Source: an uncultured Sutterella sp.
GTDB taxonomy: Bacteria; Pseudomonadota; Gammaproteobacteria; Burkholderiales; Burkholderiaceae_F
NCBI GenBank assembly: GCA_905197905.1
Contig: CAJKAP010000001.1
Span: 62,001 to 126,000 of the forward strand
DNA: 64,000 bases
Reading direction: 5' to 3'
Shown: positions 41,591 to 50,200 of the stretch, in pieces
Layout: every line of letters begins with the position of its first letter
Position numbering within the stretch: position 1 is the stretch's first letter
Made by a program: the position numbers and the translations under genes
The notes under the pieces: model-generated
Told to the model about the DNA's origin: nothing
The model's database searches: none
What the model saw: only the letters and a program-made list of their open reading frames with translations

Positions 41591-41664
41591 TGGAGGCGCG
41601 AGGCGGAATCGAACCGCCGTCAACGGATTTGCAATCCGGTGCATAACCACTTTGCTATCGCGCC
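41591..41664 (-). tRNA. tRNA-Cys (anticodon GCA)
   Basis: A 74-nt tRNA reading GGCGCGATAGCAAAGTGG from its 5' end, with the anticodon loop ATTGCAA, discriminator T and an encoded CCA. It lies between two tRNA-Gly copies. Confidence 0.96.
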
Positions 41665-41672
41665 AAAAATTC

Positions 41673-41748
41673 TGGAGCGGGAAACGAGTCTCGAACTCGC
41701 GACCTCAACCTTGGCAAGGTTGCGCTCTACCAACTGAGCTATTCCCGC
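41673..41748 (-). tRNA. tRNA-Gly (anticodon GCC), copy 1 of the minus array
   Basis: It is identical over 76 nt to the copy at 41513 and is the first gene of the Gly-Cys-Gly array, directly after a strong promoter. Confidence 0.97.
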
Positions 41749-41761
41749 ATTGAGAAGATGA

Positions 41762-41789
41762 ATTTTACACGAAATAGAAAAATTGTCAA
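41762..41789 (-). promoter_or_regulatory. Promoter of the minus-strand tRNA array
   Basis: On the minus strand a perfect TTGACA (41784-41789), a 16-bp spacer and TAAAAT (41762-41767) lie 13 bp before the first tRNA-Gly. Confidence 0.8.
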
Positions 41790-41906
41790 GCTTCCGAGCG
41801 ATCGACTCGTAGAGAAAAGAGAAGAAAAATAATTTTTGTACAATGTTCGGTACGACACCGAGCAGAAGTTTGGTGCGTTTTCACAATCTTCTTTGATGGG
41901 CGCTCT

Positions 41907-44900
41907 ATGGCGAGCAAAAGCAAAATTGCAACAACCTGGTGGAGTCGTCGATGGCTAGAAGCCTTTGAAGCCATTGACTACTACAACCGCCTGGCACGAG
42001 GGAAAACCTACTTCAACCAGAATCGCATCGTAGAGATGAATTTTCACGATGGCATCGTTGAAGCGATGGTGGACGGCTCGGCCTATTTCCCTTATGTGGA
42101 AAAAATCCGCTTTCGCCCTTTTCCTAAGAAGAAAGTGCAAGCGCTAGTGGAAGCGATTAGCCAAGAGCCGCGTCTTCTTTCCGCGCTGCTTCAAGGTGAG
42201 CTCCCTAAAGAGGTTTGCGATATTGCTGAGAAAGCTGGTTTAGAGCTCTTTCCCAAAGACTGGTCTGAACTCCGCATGGAGTGCTCTTGCCCAGATAGTG
42301 CGATCCCCTGCAAGCACTTGGCGGCCATTTTTTTTAAAACCGTTGAGGCGATCGATACTGACCCATTTTGGATTTTTAAATTCCGAGGGGTTGATCTCAT
42401 CGATGAATTAAAACGCTATGGCGTCAATTTAGACCTCGCCCAAGACACTGCCTACTGGACGGTAGAGAGAATCGCTTCAGAGCGAATTTTAGAGAGCGTA
42501 GAGCCCTTTAAAGAACCGATCACGTCTTTGCCTCTTTATCTTCTTTATTCGTTAGAGGAAACGGTTCCAACGCTCTACGATGCGAAGTACGCAGAAGCCC
42601 CCTTTACGATGAGTGCCCTCCAGGCGTTATACCGCCAGAGCGCAAAGCGAGCTGCGCATTGGTCAACGTACCTGGAAGATTTCTCAGAAGAGGGTGATGA
42701 GGAAGCGGATACCTCTGGCGTTTACGCAGAAGGGGGGCTTTGGACCCAATTCTTGGAGCAGGGTGTGCGTCTCAAGTCGGGCCTTCCTTACGCGGAAATC
42801 GATGCGCAAGGGGTACAGCTCGGGATTTTCTCTCGCACAGGGACACAGTACCCAGTGGAATTTACAGGGGACATTGTTCGCTCTTTAGCCTCCCTTAGGA
42901 AAGAGGAGCTCCAATATGAGCCCGCCATTTTAACGACGTGGGCTCAGATGGCGCAGATTGCGCTCTATTTGGTGGAGCGTGGTGCTTTTGTGCCAATGGT
43001 TTATCGCAATAGCAAGGCGGGCGAAAACCACGGTATTTTATGGATGCCTGCGGTCATGTCTGACGTCGTCGCTCGTATTGTGGCGAGTGTGCAGCAGCAT
43101 TTAGTCGAAACCGCGCCCGAGTGGGAGCGCGCTTACGCTAAGCATAAGCCAGAGCACGTCTTTTTAAATACTGCTGAGCATCCTTCGATGGCGCTCATGA
43201 TTCTCTCGGGGATGATCACGGGGCTTTTGCAGCTCGTGACGCTTGAGGCCTCGAAATCGCTCACCAATCTCTCGCCACTCACTTTAGCGGGGAAAACACC
43301 CTTTGTGGCCAGCGGACTCTTTAATAAGCTCTGTGGCTTTGTGGCGCCTCTCTCGCTCCAAAACTACGCGGGAGTAGAGCAAGCCGTTTTGATGGTGCGT
43401 TCTGGAAAAGAACAATCCGTTTCGCTTAATTTGGGCGTGCGCACTCGCGGTGAAGAGAAGGCAAAGCCCACACCCTACAAAACGATTTTGTCTGATGCGC
43501 GCTACGAATCTCAGCGCTACCAAGTGATTTCCTTGATGGAGCGCTTGACGCGTGCTTATCCTGACTTAGAACCGATTATCGAGTCGGGAGGGAAAGCGAC
43601 AACGCTTCCCAAAGAGCATCTCACGAATTTTCTCTTTGAAGCGGTCCCTGCGCTTAGTTTCTTGGGCGTACAGGTGATGCTCCCCAAGCGTTTAGCCAAC
43701 CTTTTGAAACCCACGCTAAGCGCCGATGTGAAATCCTCTACTGGTCAAGTCTCTTTGCTCGACAAAGAAGCAGTTTTTAGCTTTGACTGGAAGATTGCGA
43801 TTGGGGACAAAACGCTCACTGCAGAAGAATTTGCCGAGCTTGAAAAGCATGCTGGCGAAGTGATTCCGTGGACTGCGGATGAGTTCGTCTATCTCGACCC
43901 AGAAATGATGGCCAAAATTCGTGCGCGCCTCGAGGAACCTCAAGCAGTGGGGCGCATTGAAATTTTGGGTGCTGTGCAAACGGGCATGGTGGATGGTGTC
44001 TCTTTCCGCGTGACAGAAGAGTTAAGTGCTGCAGTGGAAGAACTTCAACGCGTCAAAGAAGTCCCTCTGCCGCGAGGATTGCAGGCGACACTTCGCCCTT
44101 ATCAAGAGCGTGGCTACGCTTGGCTCTATAAAAACGAAGAGTTGGGCGTGGGCTCCCTAATTGCTGACGATATGGGGTTAGGGAAGACCTTACAGGTGAT
44201 TACGCTGCTACTAAAACTCAAGGAAGCGGGGAAAACTTCTCTTCCTCATTTGGTCGTGGTACCCACTTCGCTCCTTAGTAATTGGTGTCGAGAAATTGAA
44301 AAATTCGCCCCAGCGCTCAGTGTCAATCTCTACCATGGGGCAAACCGTGTGCTTGACCGCGAGGCTGACATTGTGCTCACGACTTATGGCACTGCACGAA
44401 TGGATATTGGAGCTCTGAGTGCGCACCAGTGGCACTTACTGATCATTGATGAAGCGCAAGCGGCAAAGCAAAGTTCTAGCCTTATCGCCCGAGCATTACG
44501 TCGAGTGAAGGCAAGTAGCACGATCGCGATGACGGGCACCCCCGTGGAAAATCGCTTAAGCGAAATGTGGTCTATCTTTGACTTGGTGGAGCCCGGTCTT
44601 TTAGGTTCCTGGGATGCGTTCTCGGAAAACTATGTTTTCCAAATTGAGCGAGAACATAATCCTCGGGTTGCTGATCGTTTGAAGCAGCTGATTGCACCCT
44701 TTATGCTTCGACGTCTCAAAACCGACAAGTCGATTATCAGCGACTTGCCTGACAAGATGATGATTGACCACTTTGTCTCGCTTGGCAAACACCAAGCGGC
44801 GCTTTATCAGCATACCTTGGACGATATGATGAAGCAGATGGTCAAGGCAAGAGAGGCGAACGATCAGGGGCGCGCTAATATGCTCGTTCTTGCCCTGATG

Positions 44901-45494
44901 ACAAAGCTCAAGCAAATCTGTAATTCGCCCTCGCAGTTCAGAGGAGAGACCGATGGCGTGCTTTATCCCGATTCTGGTAAGGGGCAGGCACTTTTAGAAA
45001 TTCTCGATGCCGCGCGCTCGCGCGGCGAAAAAGTGCTTATCTTCACGCAATACGTGACGATGGGCGAGCTTTTACAAAAATGGATCGAAGTGCACACGGG
45101 ACGAAAACCCGACTTTTTGCAAGGGAAGATTGCTGTCAAAAAGCGTATGGAAATGGTGGACCGATTCCAGAACGACCCAGAAGTGGAATCGATGATTATT
45201 TCGCTCAAGGCTGGGGGTACGGGCTTAAACCTTGTGGCCGCCACAGTCGTGGTGCACTATGACCTCTGGTGGAACCCCGCAGTCGAAAACCAGGCAACAG
45301 ACCGCGCTTACCGTATTGGGCAAAAAAACAAGGTTCAGGTTTATCGCTTCATCACGAGCGGCACTTTCGAAGAGAGCATTAATCAAGTGATGATGAAAAA
45401 GCGAGAGCTCGCGGAACTTACTGTCACAACGGGAGAGCAGTGGCTAGGAGACTTGCCTACCGCCGAACTCGAAGAACTCTTCAAACTTCGTTAA
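41907..45494 (+). CDS. SWIM zinc-finger and Snf2-type helicase protein
   Basis: This 1195-residue protein joins an N-terminal SWIM domain (CSCPDSAIPCKHLA, about 129-142: Cys-x-Cys, then Cys-x-His) to a long middle region and a C-terminal Snf2-family ATPase. Helicase motifs are IADDMGLGKTLQVITLLLKL (Walker A, about 751-770), LLIIDEAQAAKQ (motif II, about 846), MTGTPVENRLSEMWSIFDLV (motif III) and ATDRAYRIGQKNKVQVYRFI (motif VI). Bacterial members probably remodel RNA polymerase or other nucleoprotein complexes, in the manner of RapA, but the family's function is not settled. No Shine-Dalgarno is obvious before ATG 41907. It is flanked on both sides by tRNA arrays of opposite orientation. Confidence 0.92.
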   Translation: MASKSKIATTWWSRRWLEAFEAIDYYNRLARGKTYFNQNRIVEMNFHDGIVEAMVDGSAYFPYVEKIRFRPFPKKKVQALVEAISQEPRLLSALLQGELPKEVCDIAEKAGLELFPKDWSELRMECSCPDSAIPCKHLAAIFFKTVEAIDTDPFWIFKFRGVDLIDELKRYGVNLDLAQDTAYWTVERIASERILESVEPFKEPITSLPLYLLYSLEETVPTLYDAKYAEAPFTMSALQALYRQSAKRAAHWSTYLEDFSEEGDEEADTSGVYAEGGLWTQFLEQGVRLKSGLPYAEIDAQGVQLGIFSRTGTQYPVEFTGDIVRSLASLRKEELQYEPAILTTWAQMAQIALYLVERGAFVPMVYRNSKAGENHGILWMPAVMSDVVARIVASVQQHLVETAPEWERAYAKHKPEHVFLNTAEHPSMALMILSGMITGLLQLVTLEASKSLTNLSPLTLAGKTPFVASGLFNKLCGFVAPLSLQNYAGVEQAVLMVRSGKEQSVSLNLGVRTRGEEKAKPTPYKTILSDARYESQRYQVISLMERLTRAYPDLEPIIESGGKATTLPKEHLTNFLFEAVPALSFLGVQVMLPKRLANLLKPTLSADVKSSTGQVSLLDKEAVFSFDWKIAIGDKTLTAEEFAELEKHAGEVIPWTADEFVYLDPEMMAKIRARLEEPQAVGRIEILGAVQTGMVDGVSFRVTEELSAAVEELQRVKEVPLPRGLQATLRPYQERGYAWLYKNEELGVGSLIADDMGLGKTLQVITLLLKLKEAGKTSLPHLVVVPTSLLSNWCREIEKFAPALSVNLYHGANRVLDREADIVLTTYGTARMDIGALSAHQWHLLIIDEAQAAKQSSSLIARALRRVKASSTIAMTGTPVENRLSEMWSIFDLVEPGLLGSWDAFSENYVFQIEREHNPRVADRLKQLIAPFMLRRLKTDKSIISDLPDKMMIDHFVSLGKHQAALYQHTLDDMMKQMVKAREANDQGRANMLVLALMTKLKQICNSPSQFRGETDGVLYPDSGKGQALLEILDAARSRGEKVLIFTQYVTMGELLQKWIEVHTGRKPDFLQGKIAVKKRMEMVDRFQNDPEVESMIISLKAGGTGLNLVAATVVVHYDLWWNPAVENQATDRAYRIGQKNKVQVYRFITSGTFEESINQVMMKKRELAELTVTTGEQWLGDLPTAELEELFKLR

Positions 45495-45538
45495 GTACCG
45501 CTTTTTTGGTATTTTTGGGGAGTTCTGGGGAAAGATCT

Positions 45539-45567
45539 TTGACAAATGCGAAAAAGGTCGGTATAGT
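45539..45567 (+). promoter_or_regulatory. Promoter of the plus-strand tRNA-Gly pair
   Basis: A perfect TTGACA (45539-45544), a 17-bp spacer and TATAGT (45562-45567) lie 22 bp before the tRNA. Confidence 0.85.
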
Positions 45568-45589
45568 TTTTCATCTTTGATGAACGTAG

Positions 45590-45665
45590 GCGGGAATAGC
45601 TCAGTTGGTAGAGCGCAACCTTGCCAAGGTTGAGGTCGCGAGTTCGAGACTCGTTTCCCGCTCCA
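45590..45665 (+). tRNA. tRNA-Gly (anticodon GCC), plus array copy 1
   Basis: A 76-nt tRNA identical to the minus-strand copies at 41513 and 41673, with encoded CCA. Confidence 0.97.
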
Positions 45666-45691
45666 TTTTGCCCGTTCTCAAAGAAAATATT

Positions 45692-45767
45692 GCGGGAATA
45701 GCTCAGTTGGTAGAGCGCAACCTTGCCAAGGTTGAGGTCGCGAGTTCGAGACTCGTTTCCCGCTCCA
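45692..45767 (+). tRNA. tRNA-Gly (anticodon GCC), plus array copy 2
   Basis: A 76-nt tRNA identical to the other three copies, 26 bp after the first plus-strand copy. Confidence 0.97.
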
Positions 45768-45778
45768 GAATTCCAAGA

Positions 45779-45814
45779 GAAGGGGAAGCTTTTTATCGAG
45801 GCCTCCCCTTTTTT
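45779..45814 (+). terminator. Terminator after the tRNA-Gly pair
   Basis: AAGGGG pairs with CCCCTT with additional inner pairing (AGC/GGC region) and is followed by six T residues. Confidence 0.7.
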
Positions 45815-46091
45815 AACGCCAGAATGGACCCAACGAAGGGCGTCAATAAAAAAATGCCGCCTTGAGATGATAAGTCCAGAGTTTTTTGGTAGAATTCGTT
45901 TCTTTCTGTTTGGGTGGCGATAGGTCGGTATAACTGCCGCCACGGGTGGTATGCGATCCATCGAAAGCGTAAAGCCTTGGTTTTATTGCTTTGCCTAGCA
46001 GAAACTTTTTTCCGGAATGTCTACAAGCCCCTTGACGAGTGCAAGCCTGTGGACATAAGAAAATGCACTCGTAAACAACGTGGGGTTTACC

Positions 46092-46274
46092 ATGGCTGTT
46101 CAGCAGAACAAAAAATCCACCAGCAAGCGCGGCAATCACCGTGCTCATGACTTTTTAACGAATCCGCCCACCGCTGTCGAAGCTACGACCGGTGAAGTGC
46201 ATCGCCGTCACCACATCAGCCCGACCGGTTTTTACCGCGGCAAGAAAGTGATTGCGACTAAGGCTGACGAATAA
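46092..46274 (+). CDS. rpmF: 50S ribosomal protein L32
   Basis: This 60-residue basic protein has the L32 start MAVQQNKKSTSKRGNHRAHD and a central HRRHHISPTGFYRGKKV. The zinc-binding cysteines found in some L32 proteins are absent, which is common in proteobacteria. I chose ATG 46092, with a GGGG-containing ribosome-binding site 7 nt upstream. In most betaproteobacteria yceD (DUF177) precedes rpmF and plsX follows it. Neither is here: a terminator and then fabH follow. Confidence 0.95.
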   Translation: MAVQQNKKSTSKRGNHRAHDFLTNPPTAVEATTGEVHRRHHISPTGFYRGKKVIATKADE

Positions 46275-46633
46275 TTGACGTTATTTCACCTTGTGGACGA
46301 CAAAGAAGCTTCCTTTGGTGAAGAAGTCGCTTAGATTTCCAAACGCCAAATGTTGTCGAACGAGGTAAGAAAAAAGTCGAAGGGATCTACTCTCTGTGTG
46401 TGAGTAGGTCCCTTTTTAATACCCATAAGTTTTCGACTGCGACCGTCGGATTTTGTAAACTTCTCTCACAAGTCCCGCCATAACTCATGTTTTCGGGCTG
46501 TGTTTTCAGAAAAACCATAATGTAAACTATCCGAATTGAGAGCAAAAGGCTCTCTCAAAGCACAGTATTCTCGAGCTCTGGTGCTCGGGAGGGAGGTACT
46601 GGCGCTTTGCCAGTTAACGGAGAATAAGTCAGC
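46275..46633 (+). other. rpmF-fabH gap without plsX
   Basis: These 359 bp hold a terminator (46378-46416) and then an AT-rich promoter-like region containing the repeated octamer TGTAAACT (46454-46461 and 46521-46528). No ORF resembling PlsX or any other protein is visible. Confidence 0.7.
46378..46416 (+). terminator. Terminator after rpmF
   Basis: AAGGGATCTACTC pairs with GAGTAGGTCCCTT around a 9-nt loop and is followed by five T residues. Confidence 0.85.
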
Positions 46634-47632
46634 ATGTATTCAAGAGTCGTAGGGACGGGGTCCTTTTTACCCCAGAACCGAGTAGACAATAACGAATTAG
46701 CCGCGCGCTTAGCTAAAGATGGCATTGAAACGAGCGACGAGTGGATTCGTACCCGCACCGGGATCGAAGCCCGCTACTTTGCCGATGTGAGCAAAGGGGA
46801 AACTACCACTGCGATGGCGGTGGGGGCGGCTCGCCGTGCGCTTGAAATGGCCCAGCTCGACGGTGCTGACGTTGATTTGATCATCGTGGCGACGACCTCG
46901 TCCGATATGGTCTTCCCCTCTGTGGCCTGCCACGTGCAAGCGCAGTTGGGGGCGGCGGGTTGTGCGGCTTTTGATGTGCAGGCCGTGTGCGCTGGGTTTA
47001 TTTATGCTTTGAATGTGGCTGACGCGATGCTTCGCGTGGGACCATACAAAACCGCCCTCGTGATTGGCGCTGAAACGCTCTCGCGCCTTCTTGACATGAA
47101 AGATCGCTCGACTTGCGTGCTCTTTGGCGATGGTGCAGGCGCCGTTGTTTTGAAGGCTGATGAAGCGCCTGGTATTTTGGCAGCTCGCATGTACGCGGAT
47201 GGTCGCTATGACGAAAATGTGCTTGGTTTGAGCGCTCGCGTTGATAATGGACAGATTTGTGGCGATCCCTTTATTCGCATGGACGGTCGTCAAGTCTTTA
47301 AGTTGGCGGTCGAAGGCCTCACCAATAGCGCCATTGATGTGGCGACTTTGGCTGGCGTGAAGACCGAAGACGTGGCGCTTTTTGTACCGCACCAAGCTAA
47401 TTTACGCATCATGAGTATGGTGGCGAAAAAGTTGGGCATTGATGAAGAGAAGATGGTGAAAGCTGTGGCTGAACACGGTAACACCTCGGCTGCCTCTGTG
47501 CCGCTCGCGCTTGACTCTGCCGTGCGCGCAGGGCGCGTGGGACCGGGCGACCTGGTGCTCCTCCAAGGTGTAGGCGCTGGGATGGCCTGGGGCTCGGCAC
47601 TCATTCGCTGGACGCTTGACGTACAGCACTAA
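46634..47632 (+). CDS. fabH: Beta-ketoacyl-ACP synthase III
   Basis: This 332-residue thiolase-fold enzyme condenses acetyl-CoA with malonyl-ACP to initiate fatty acid synthesis. The catalytic triad is visible: Cys119 in FDVQAVCAGFIYAL, His in VPHQANLRIM and Asn in EHGNTSAASVP. The N-terminus SRVVGTGSFLPQNRVDNNEL is typical. Length matches the family (317-335). GGAG lies 12 nt before the ATG. It begins the run fabH-fabD-fabG-acpP-fabF. Confidence 0.96.
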   Translation: MYSRVVGTGSFLPQNRVDNNELAARLAKDGIETSDEWIRTRTGIEARYFADVSKGETTTAMAVGAARRALEMAQLDGADVDLIIVATTSSDMVFPSVACHVQAQLGAAGCAAFDVQAVCAGFIYALNVADAMLRVGPYKTALVIGAETLSRLLDMKDRSTCVLFGDGAGAVVLKADEAPGILAARMYADGRYDENVLGLSARVDNGQICGDPFIRMDGRQVFKLAVEGLTNSAIDVATLAGVKTEDVALFVPHQANLRIMSMVAKKLGIDEEKMVKAVAEHGNTSAASVPLALDSAVRAGRVGPGDLVLLQGVGAGMAWGSALIRWTLDVQH

Positions 47633-47652
47633 AGAGACGACACTATGCACTG

Positions 47653-47689
47653 GAAGTGAAGAGGAGCTTCAAGCGCTTTTCTTCACTTC
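47653..47689 (+). repeat. Inverted repeat between fabH and fabD
   Basis: GAAGTGAAGA (47653-47662) and TCTTCACTTC (47680-47689) are perfect complements with a 17-nt spacer, extendable by CTG/AGG. No T run follows, so it is a hairpin of unknown role in the 211-bp fabH-fabD gap. Confidence 0.6.
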
Positions 47690-47843
47690 AGGCATCAACG
47701 AGAATCACAAACGACCGGATTTCTCAGAAGGCCTCCTCTTTTTCACCGACTCATACGAATATGGTAGAGGTCTTCATCTGTAGAGCCGAAGCAAGACCTG
47801 CTAGACTCTATCACCTTCAATATTCATAGCGAGGATAAATCGC

Positions 47844-48785
47844 ATGACAATAGCCTTTGTGTTTCCTGGACAAGGAAGTCAGAGTGTCGGCATGCTTAAC
47901 GGCTTTGCCCATCTGCCTGAAGTTAAAAAATTAATGGACGTGGCAGATAACGCACTCGGAGAGTCGCTCTCCGGACTGATTGCCGAAGGACCAATCGAGA
48001 CCTTATCCCTTACTCTCAATACGCAACCAGCAATGTTGCTTGCCTCTGTGGCTTATCGCGAGGCGTGGCGCAAAGCGGGCGGCCCAGAACCTGTGGCGCT
48101 CGCTGGTCATTCGCTCGGTGAATACAGTGCTCACACTGTGGCGGGTAGCTTTCTCTTTGAAGAAGCGATTCGTTTGGTGCGCTATCGTGCAGAATGCATG
48201 CAAAGCGCTGTGCCTGTGGGCGTTGGCACCATGGCTGCGTTGATTGGGCTCGATGATGCGGCGGTGGAAGAAATTTGCGCTGCCGCCTCAGAGGTGGGTC
48301 TAGTTTGCCCCGCTAACAAAAATGCCCCTGGGCAGATTGTGATCGCGGGTGAGGTCAATGCCGTGGAACGCGCCGTTGAGCTCGCAAAAGAAAAAGGATG
48401 CCGTCGCGCCTTGATTTTGCCTGTTTCGGCTCCCTTCCATAGTCCGATGATGAAGAGCGCTGGTGAAGCTATCCGTGCTCGTTTGAGCGAAATGGCACTC
48501 TCGGAAGAAACCCTTCCCGTTGTCGCGAACGTGGATGCGAAGGTGCATCCGCTCTCGGATTTGCCAGATGTGCTCGCTCGCCAGGCCTATAGCCCCGTTG
48601 AGTGGATTGAATGCGTCAAAGCACTCGTTTCGATGGGCGTGACGGACATTGTGGAATGCGGTCCAGGTAAAGTGCTCACTGGGCTTATCCGCCGCATTGA
48701 CCCGAATGTGCGTCTTTATAACTTCTCGGACGAAGAATCGCTCGCGAAGGCTATTGCTGATTTGAAAGCCGCTCAGGCTCAATAA
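47844..48785 (+). CDS. fabD: Malonyl-CoA:ACP transacylase
   Basis: This 313-residue enzyme (E. coli FabD has 309) transfers malonyl from CoA to ACP. It carries FVFPGQGSQSVGM at the N-terminus, the nucleophile Ser90 in GHSLGEYSAH, an active-site His in VSAPFHSPMM and VECGPGKVLTGLIRRI near the end. GAGG lies 11 nt before the ATG. fabG follows after 25 bp. Confidence 0.96.
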   Translation: MTIAFVFPGQGSQSVGMLNGFAHLPEVKKLMDVADNALGESLSGLIAEGPIETLSLTLNTQPAMLLASVAYREAWRKAGGPEPVALAGHSLGEYSAHTVAGSFLFEEAIRLVRYRAECMQSAVPVGVGTMAALIGLDDAAVEEICAAASEVGLVCPANKNAPGQIVIAGEVNAVERAVELAKEKGCRRALILPVSAPFHSPMMKSAGEAIRARLSEMALSEETLPVVANVDAKVHPLSDLPDVLARQAYSPVEWIECVKALVSMGVTDIVECGPGKVLTGLIRRIDPNVRLYNFSDEESLAKAIADLKAAQAQ

Positions 48786-48810
48786 AGTCAAACCTAATTT
48801 TGAGGATGTT

Positions 48811-49578
48811 ATGGCAGAAATGATTTTTTCCCCGACCGCGCTTGCTGATAAAGTGGTTTTGATCACTGGGGCGAGCCGTGGTATTGGTCGCGCTGTGTTG
48901 GAAGCCTTTGCTCGTGCTGGGGCAACCGTCGTAGGGACTGCGACTTCTGAGTCGGGCGCAGAAAATATCCGTGGTTTTTTGAAAGAATTGAACGCCAAGG
49001 GCGACGGTGTGGTCTTGAATGTGACCGATGCGGCTCGCTCTGAGACGGTGATCTCTGAAGTGCTCGAACGTTTTGGTGCGCTTCATGTGCTCGTCAATAA
49101 CGCGGGCATTACGCGTGACACCTTAGTGATGCGCATGAAGGACGAGCAGTGGAATGAAGTGATCGATACGGATTTGACCGCGGCTTTCCGCTTGGCTCGT
49201 GCTGTGGTGCGTCCAATGATGCGTCAGCGCGCAGGTCGCATTATCTCCATTAGCTCCGTGGTGGGTGCTATGGGGAACGCTGGTCAGGTAAACTACGCTG
49301 CGGCTAAAGCAGGGCTCGTTGGGATGACTATGGCCCTTGCTCGCGAAATTGGTTCTCGTGGGATTACGGTAAACTGTGTGGCTCCGGGGTTCATTGATAC
49401 GGATATGACCGCGGACTTGCCGGAAGAGCACCGTGCTCACTTGCTCTCCCAGATTCCTCTCGGACACTTGGGAAGTGCTAACGATGTGGCTCAAGCCTGC
49501 CTATTCTTAGCCTCTGATGCAGGGGCTTATGTGACGGGTACCACCCTTCATGTGAATGGTGGAATGTATATGGGCTAG
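48811..49578 (+). CDS. fabG: 3-oxoacyl-ACP reductase
   Basis: This 255-residue short-chain dehydrogenase reduces beta-ketoacyl-ACP with NADPH. The cofactor loop is TGASRGIGRAVLEAF, NNAGITRDTLVMRM is the NNAG motif and the catalytic Ser-Tyr-Lys set lies in ISSVVGAMGNAGQVNYAAAK. The C-terminal TGTTLHVNGGMYMG is characteristic of FabG. A short N-terminal extension precedes the Rossmann start. GAGG precedes the ATG closely. Confidence 0.96.
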   Translation: MAEMIFSPTALADKVVLITGASRGIGRAVLEAFARAGATVVGTATSESGAENIRGFLKELNAKGDGVVLNVTDAARSETVISEVLERFGALHVLVNNAGITRDTLVMRMKDEQWNEVIDTDLTAAFRLARAVVRPMMRQRAGRIISISSVVGAMGNAGQVNYAAAKAGLVGMTMALAREIGSRGITVNCVAPGFIDTDMTADLPEEHRAHLLSQIPLGHLGSANDVAQACLFLASDAGAYVTGTTLHVNGGMYMG

Positions 49579-49705
49579 TGTTTGGCTACACAAAATCGCC
49601 TACACTTGGTACAATACTAAGCTACGAATTTTTTTAGGGAACGTTTCCCTCAACTACCTTTCCCCGCACTAAGCGGGGGTTAACCCCTTTGCGGAGTAAA
49701 GAGAA

Positions 49706-49945
49706 ATGGACGAAATCGAACAGAAAGTTAAGAAGATTGTTGCTGAACAGTTGGGCATTAAAGAAGCCGACGTGCGCAACGAAGCCTCCTTCATCGACGA
49801 CCTCGGTGCTGACAGCTTGTCTACCGTTGAATTGTCGTTGGCCCTTGAAGATGCCTTCGGTATTGAAATCCCTGACACCGATCAGGAAAAGCTCCGTACC
49901 GTTCAGTTGGCTATCGACTACGTGAAAGAACACGCTAACAAGTAA
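49706..49945 (+). CDS. acpP: Acyl carrier protein
   Basis: This 79-residue acidic four-helix protein carries the phosphopantetheine attachment motif at Ser37 in LGADSLSTVELSLALEDAFG. It carries all acyl intermediates of fatty acid synthesis. Length and sequence are typical. It lies 127 bp after fabG and 371 bp before fabF, a wider gap than usual. The holo-ACP synthase gene acpS, often found before nagZ in this lineage, is absent from the window. Confidence 0.97.
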   Translation: MDEIEQKVKKIVAEQLGIKEADVRNEASFIDDLGADSLSTVELSLALEDAFGIEIPDTDQEKLRTVQLAIDYVKEHANK

Positions 49946-50017
49946 TCGGAGAACAAGTCCGTCTTGTTTCCGAATGAAGACGAGCCGCATTGCGCGACCA
50001 TCGTCTCAATGAAGTTG

Positions 50018-50077
50018 GGATCCGCGAGATGCGGGTCCCATCGTCATTTATGAGAGACGAAAAGTCTTTTTTTAAGT
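50018..50077 (+). terminator. Terminator region after acpP
   Basis: A 10-bp stem with one wobble (50018-50027 with 50033-50042) is followed by a second short stem, AGAC-GAAAA-GTCT, leading into seven T residues near 50076. Confidence 0.55.
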
Positions 50078-50153
50078 AATCTAGACGGATGAAACTAGTG
50101 AAGAAATGTTTTCATTTTTCACTAGAAGCGTCTTTGCTGCAAAAGGTGAACCC

Positions 50154-50200
50154 GTGCGCTACTGCACGATCATGGGTTCGAATCCCACTCCTTCCGCCAA
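50154..50200 (+). pseudogene. tRNA-Ser-like 3' fragment
   Basis: CGTGC-GCTACT-GCACG (50154-50169) resembles a class II variable arm. It is followed by a T-arm (TGGG, loop TTCGAAT, CCCA), acceptor 3' strand TCCTTCC, discriminator G and CCA (50198-50200). Discriminator G plus a long variable arm is the tRNA-Ser pattern. The required 5' acceptor strand GGAAGGA and a D-arm are not found upstream, so the gene is truncated. Confidence 0.65.
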
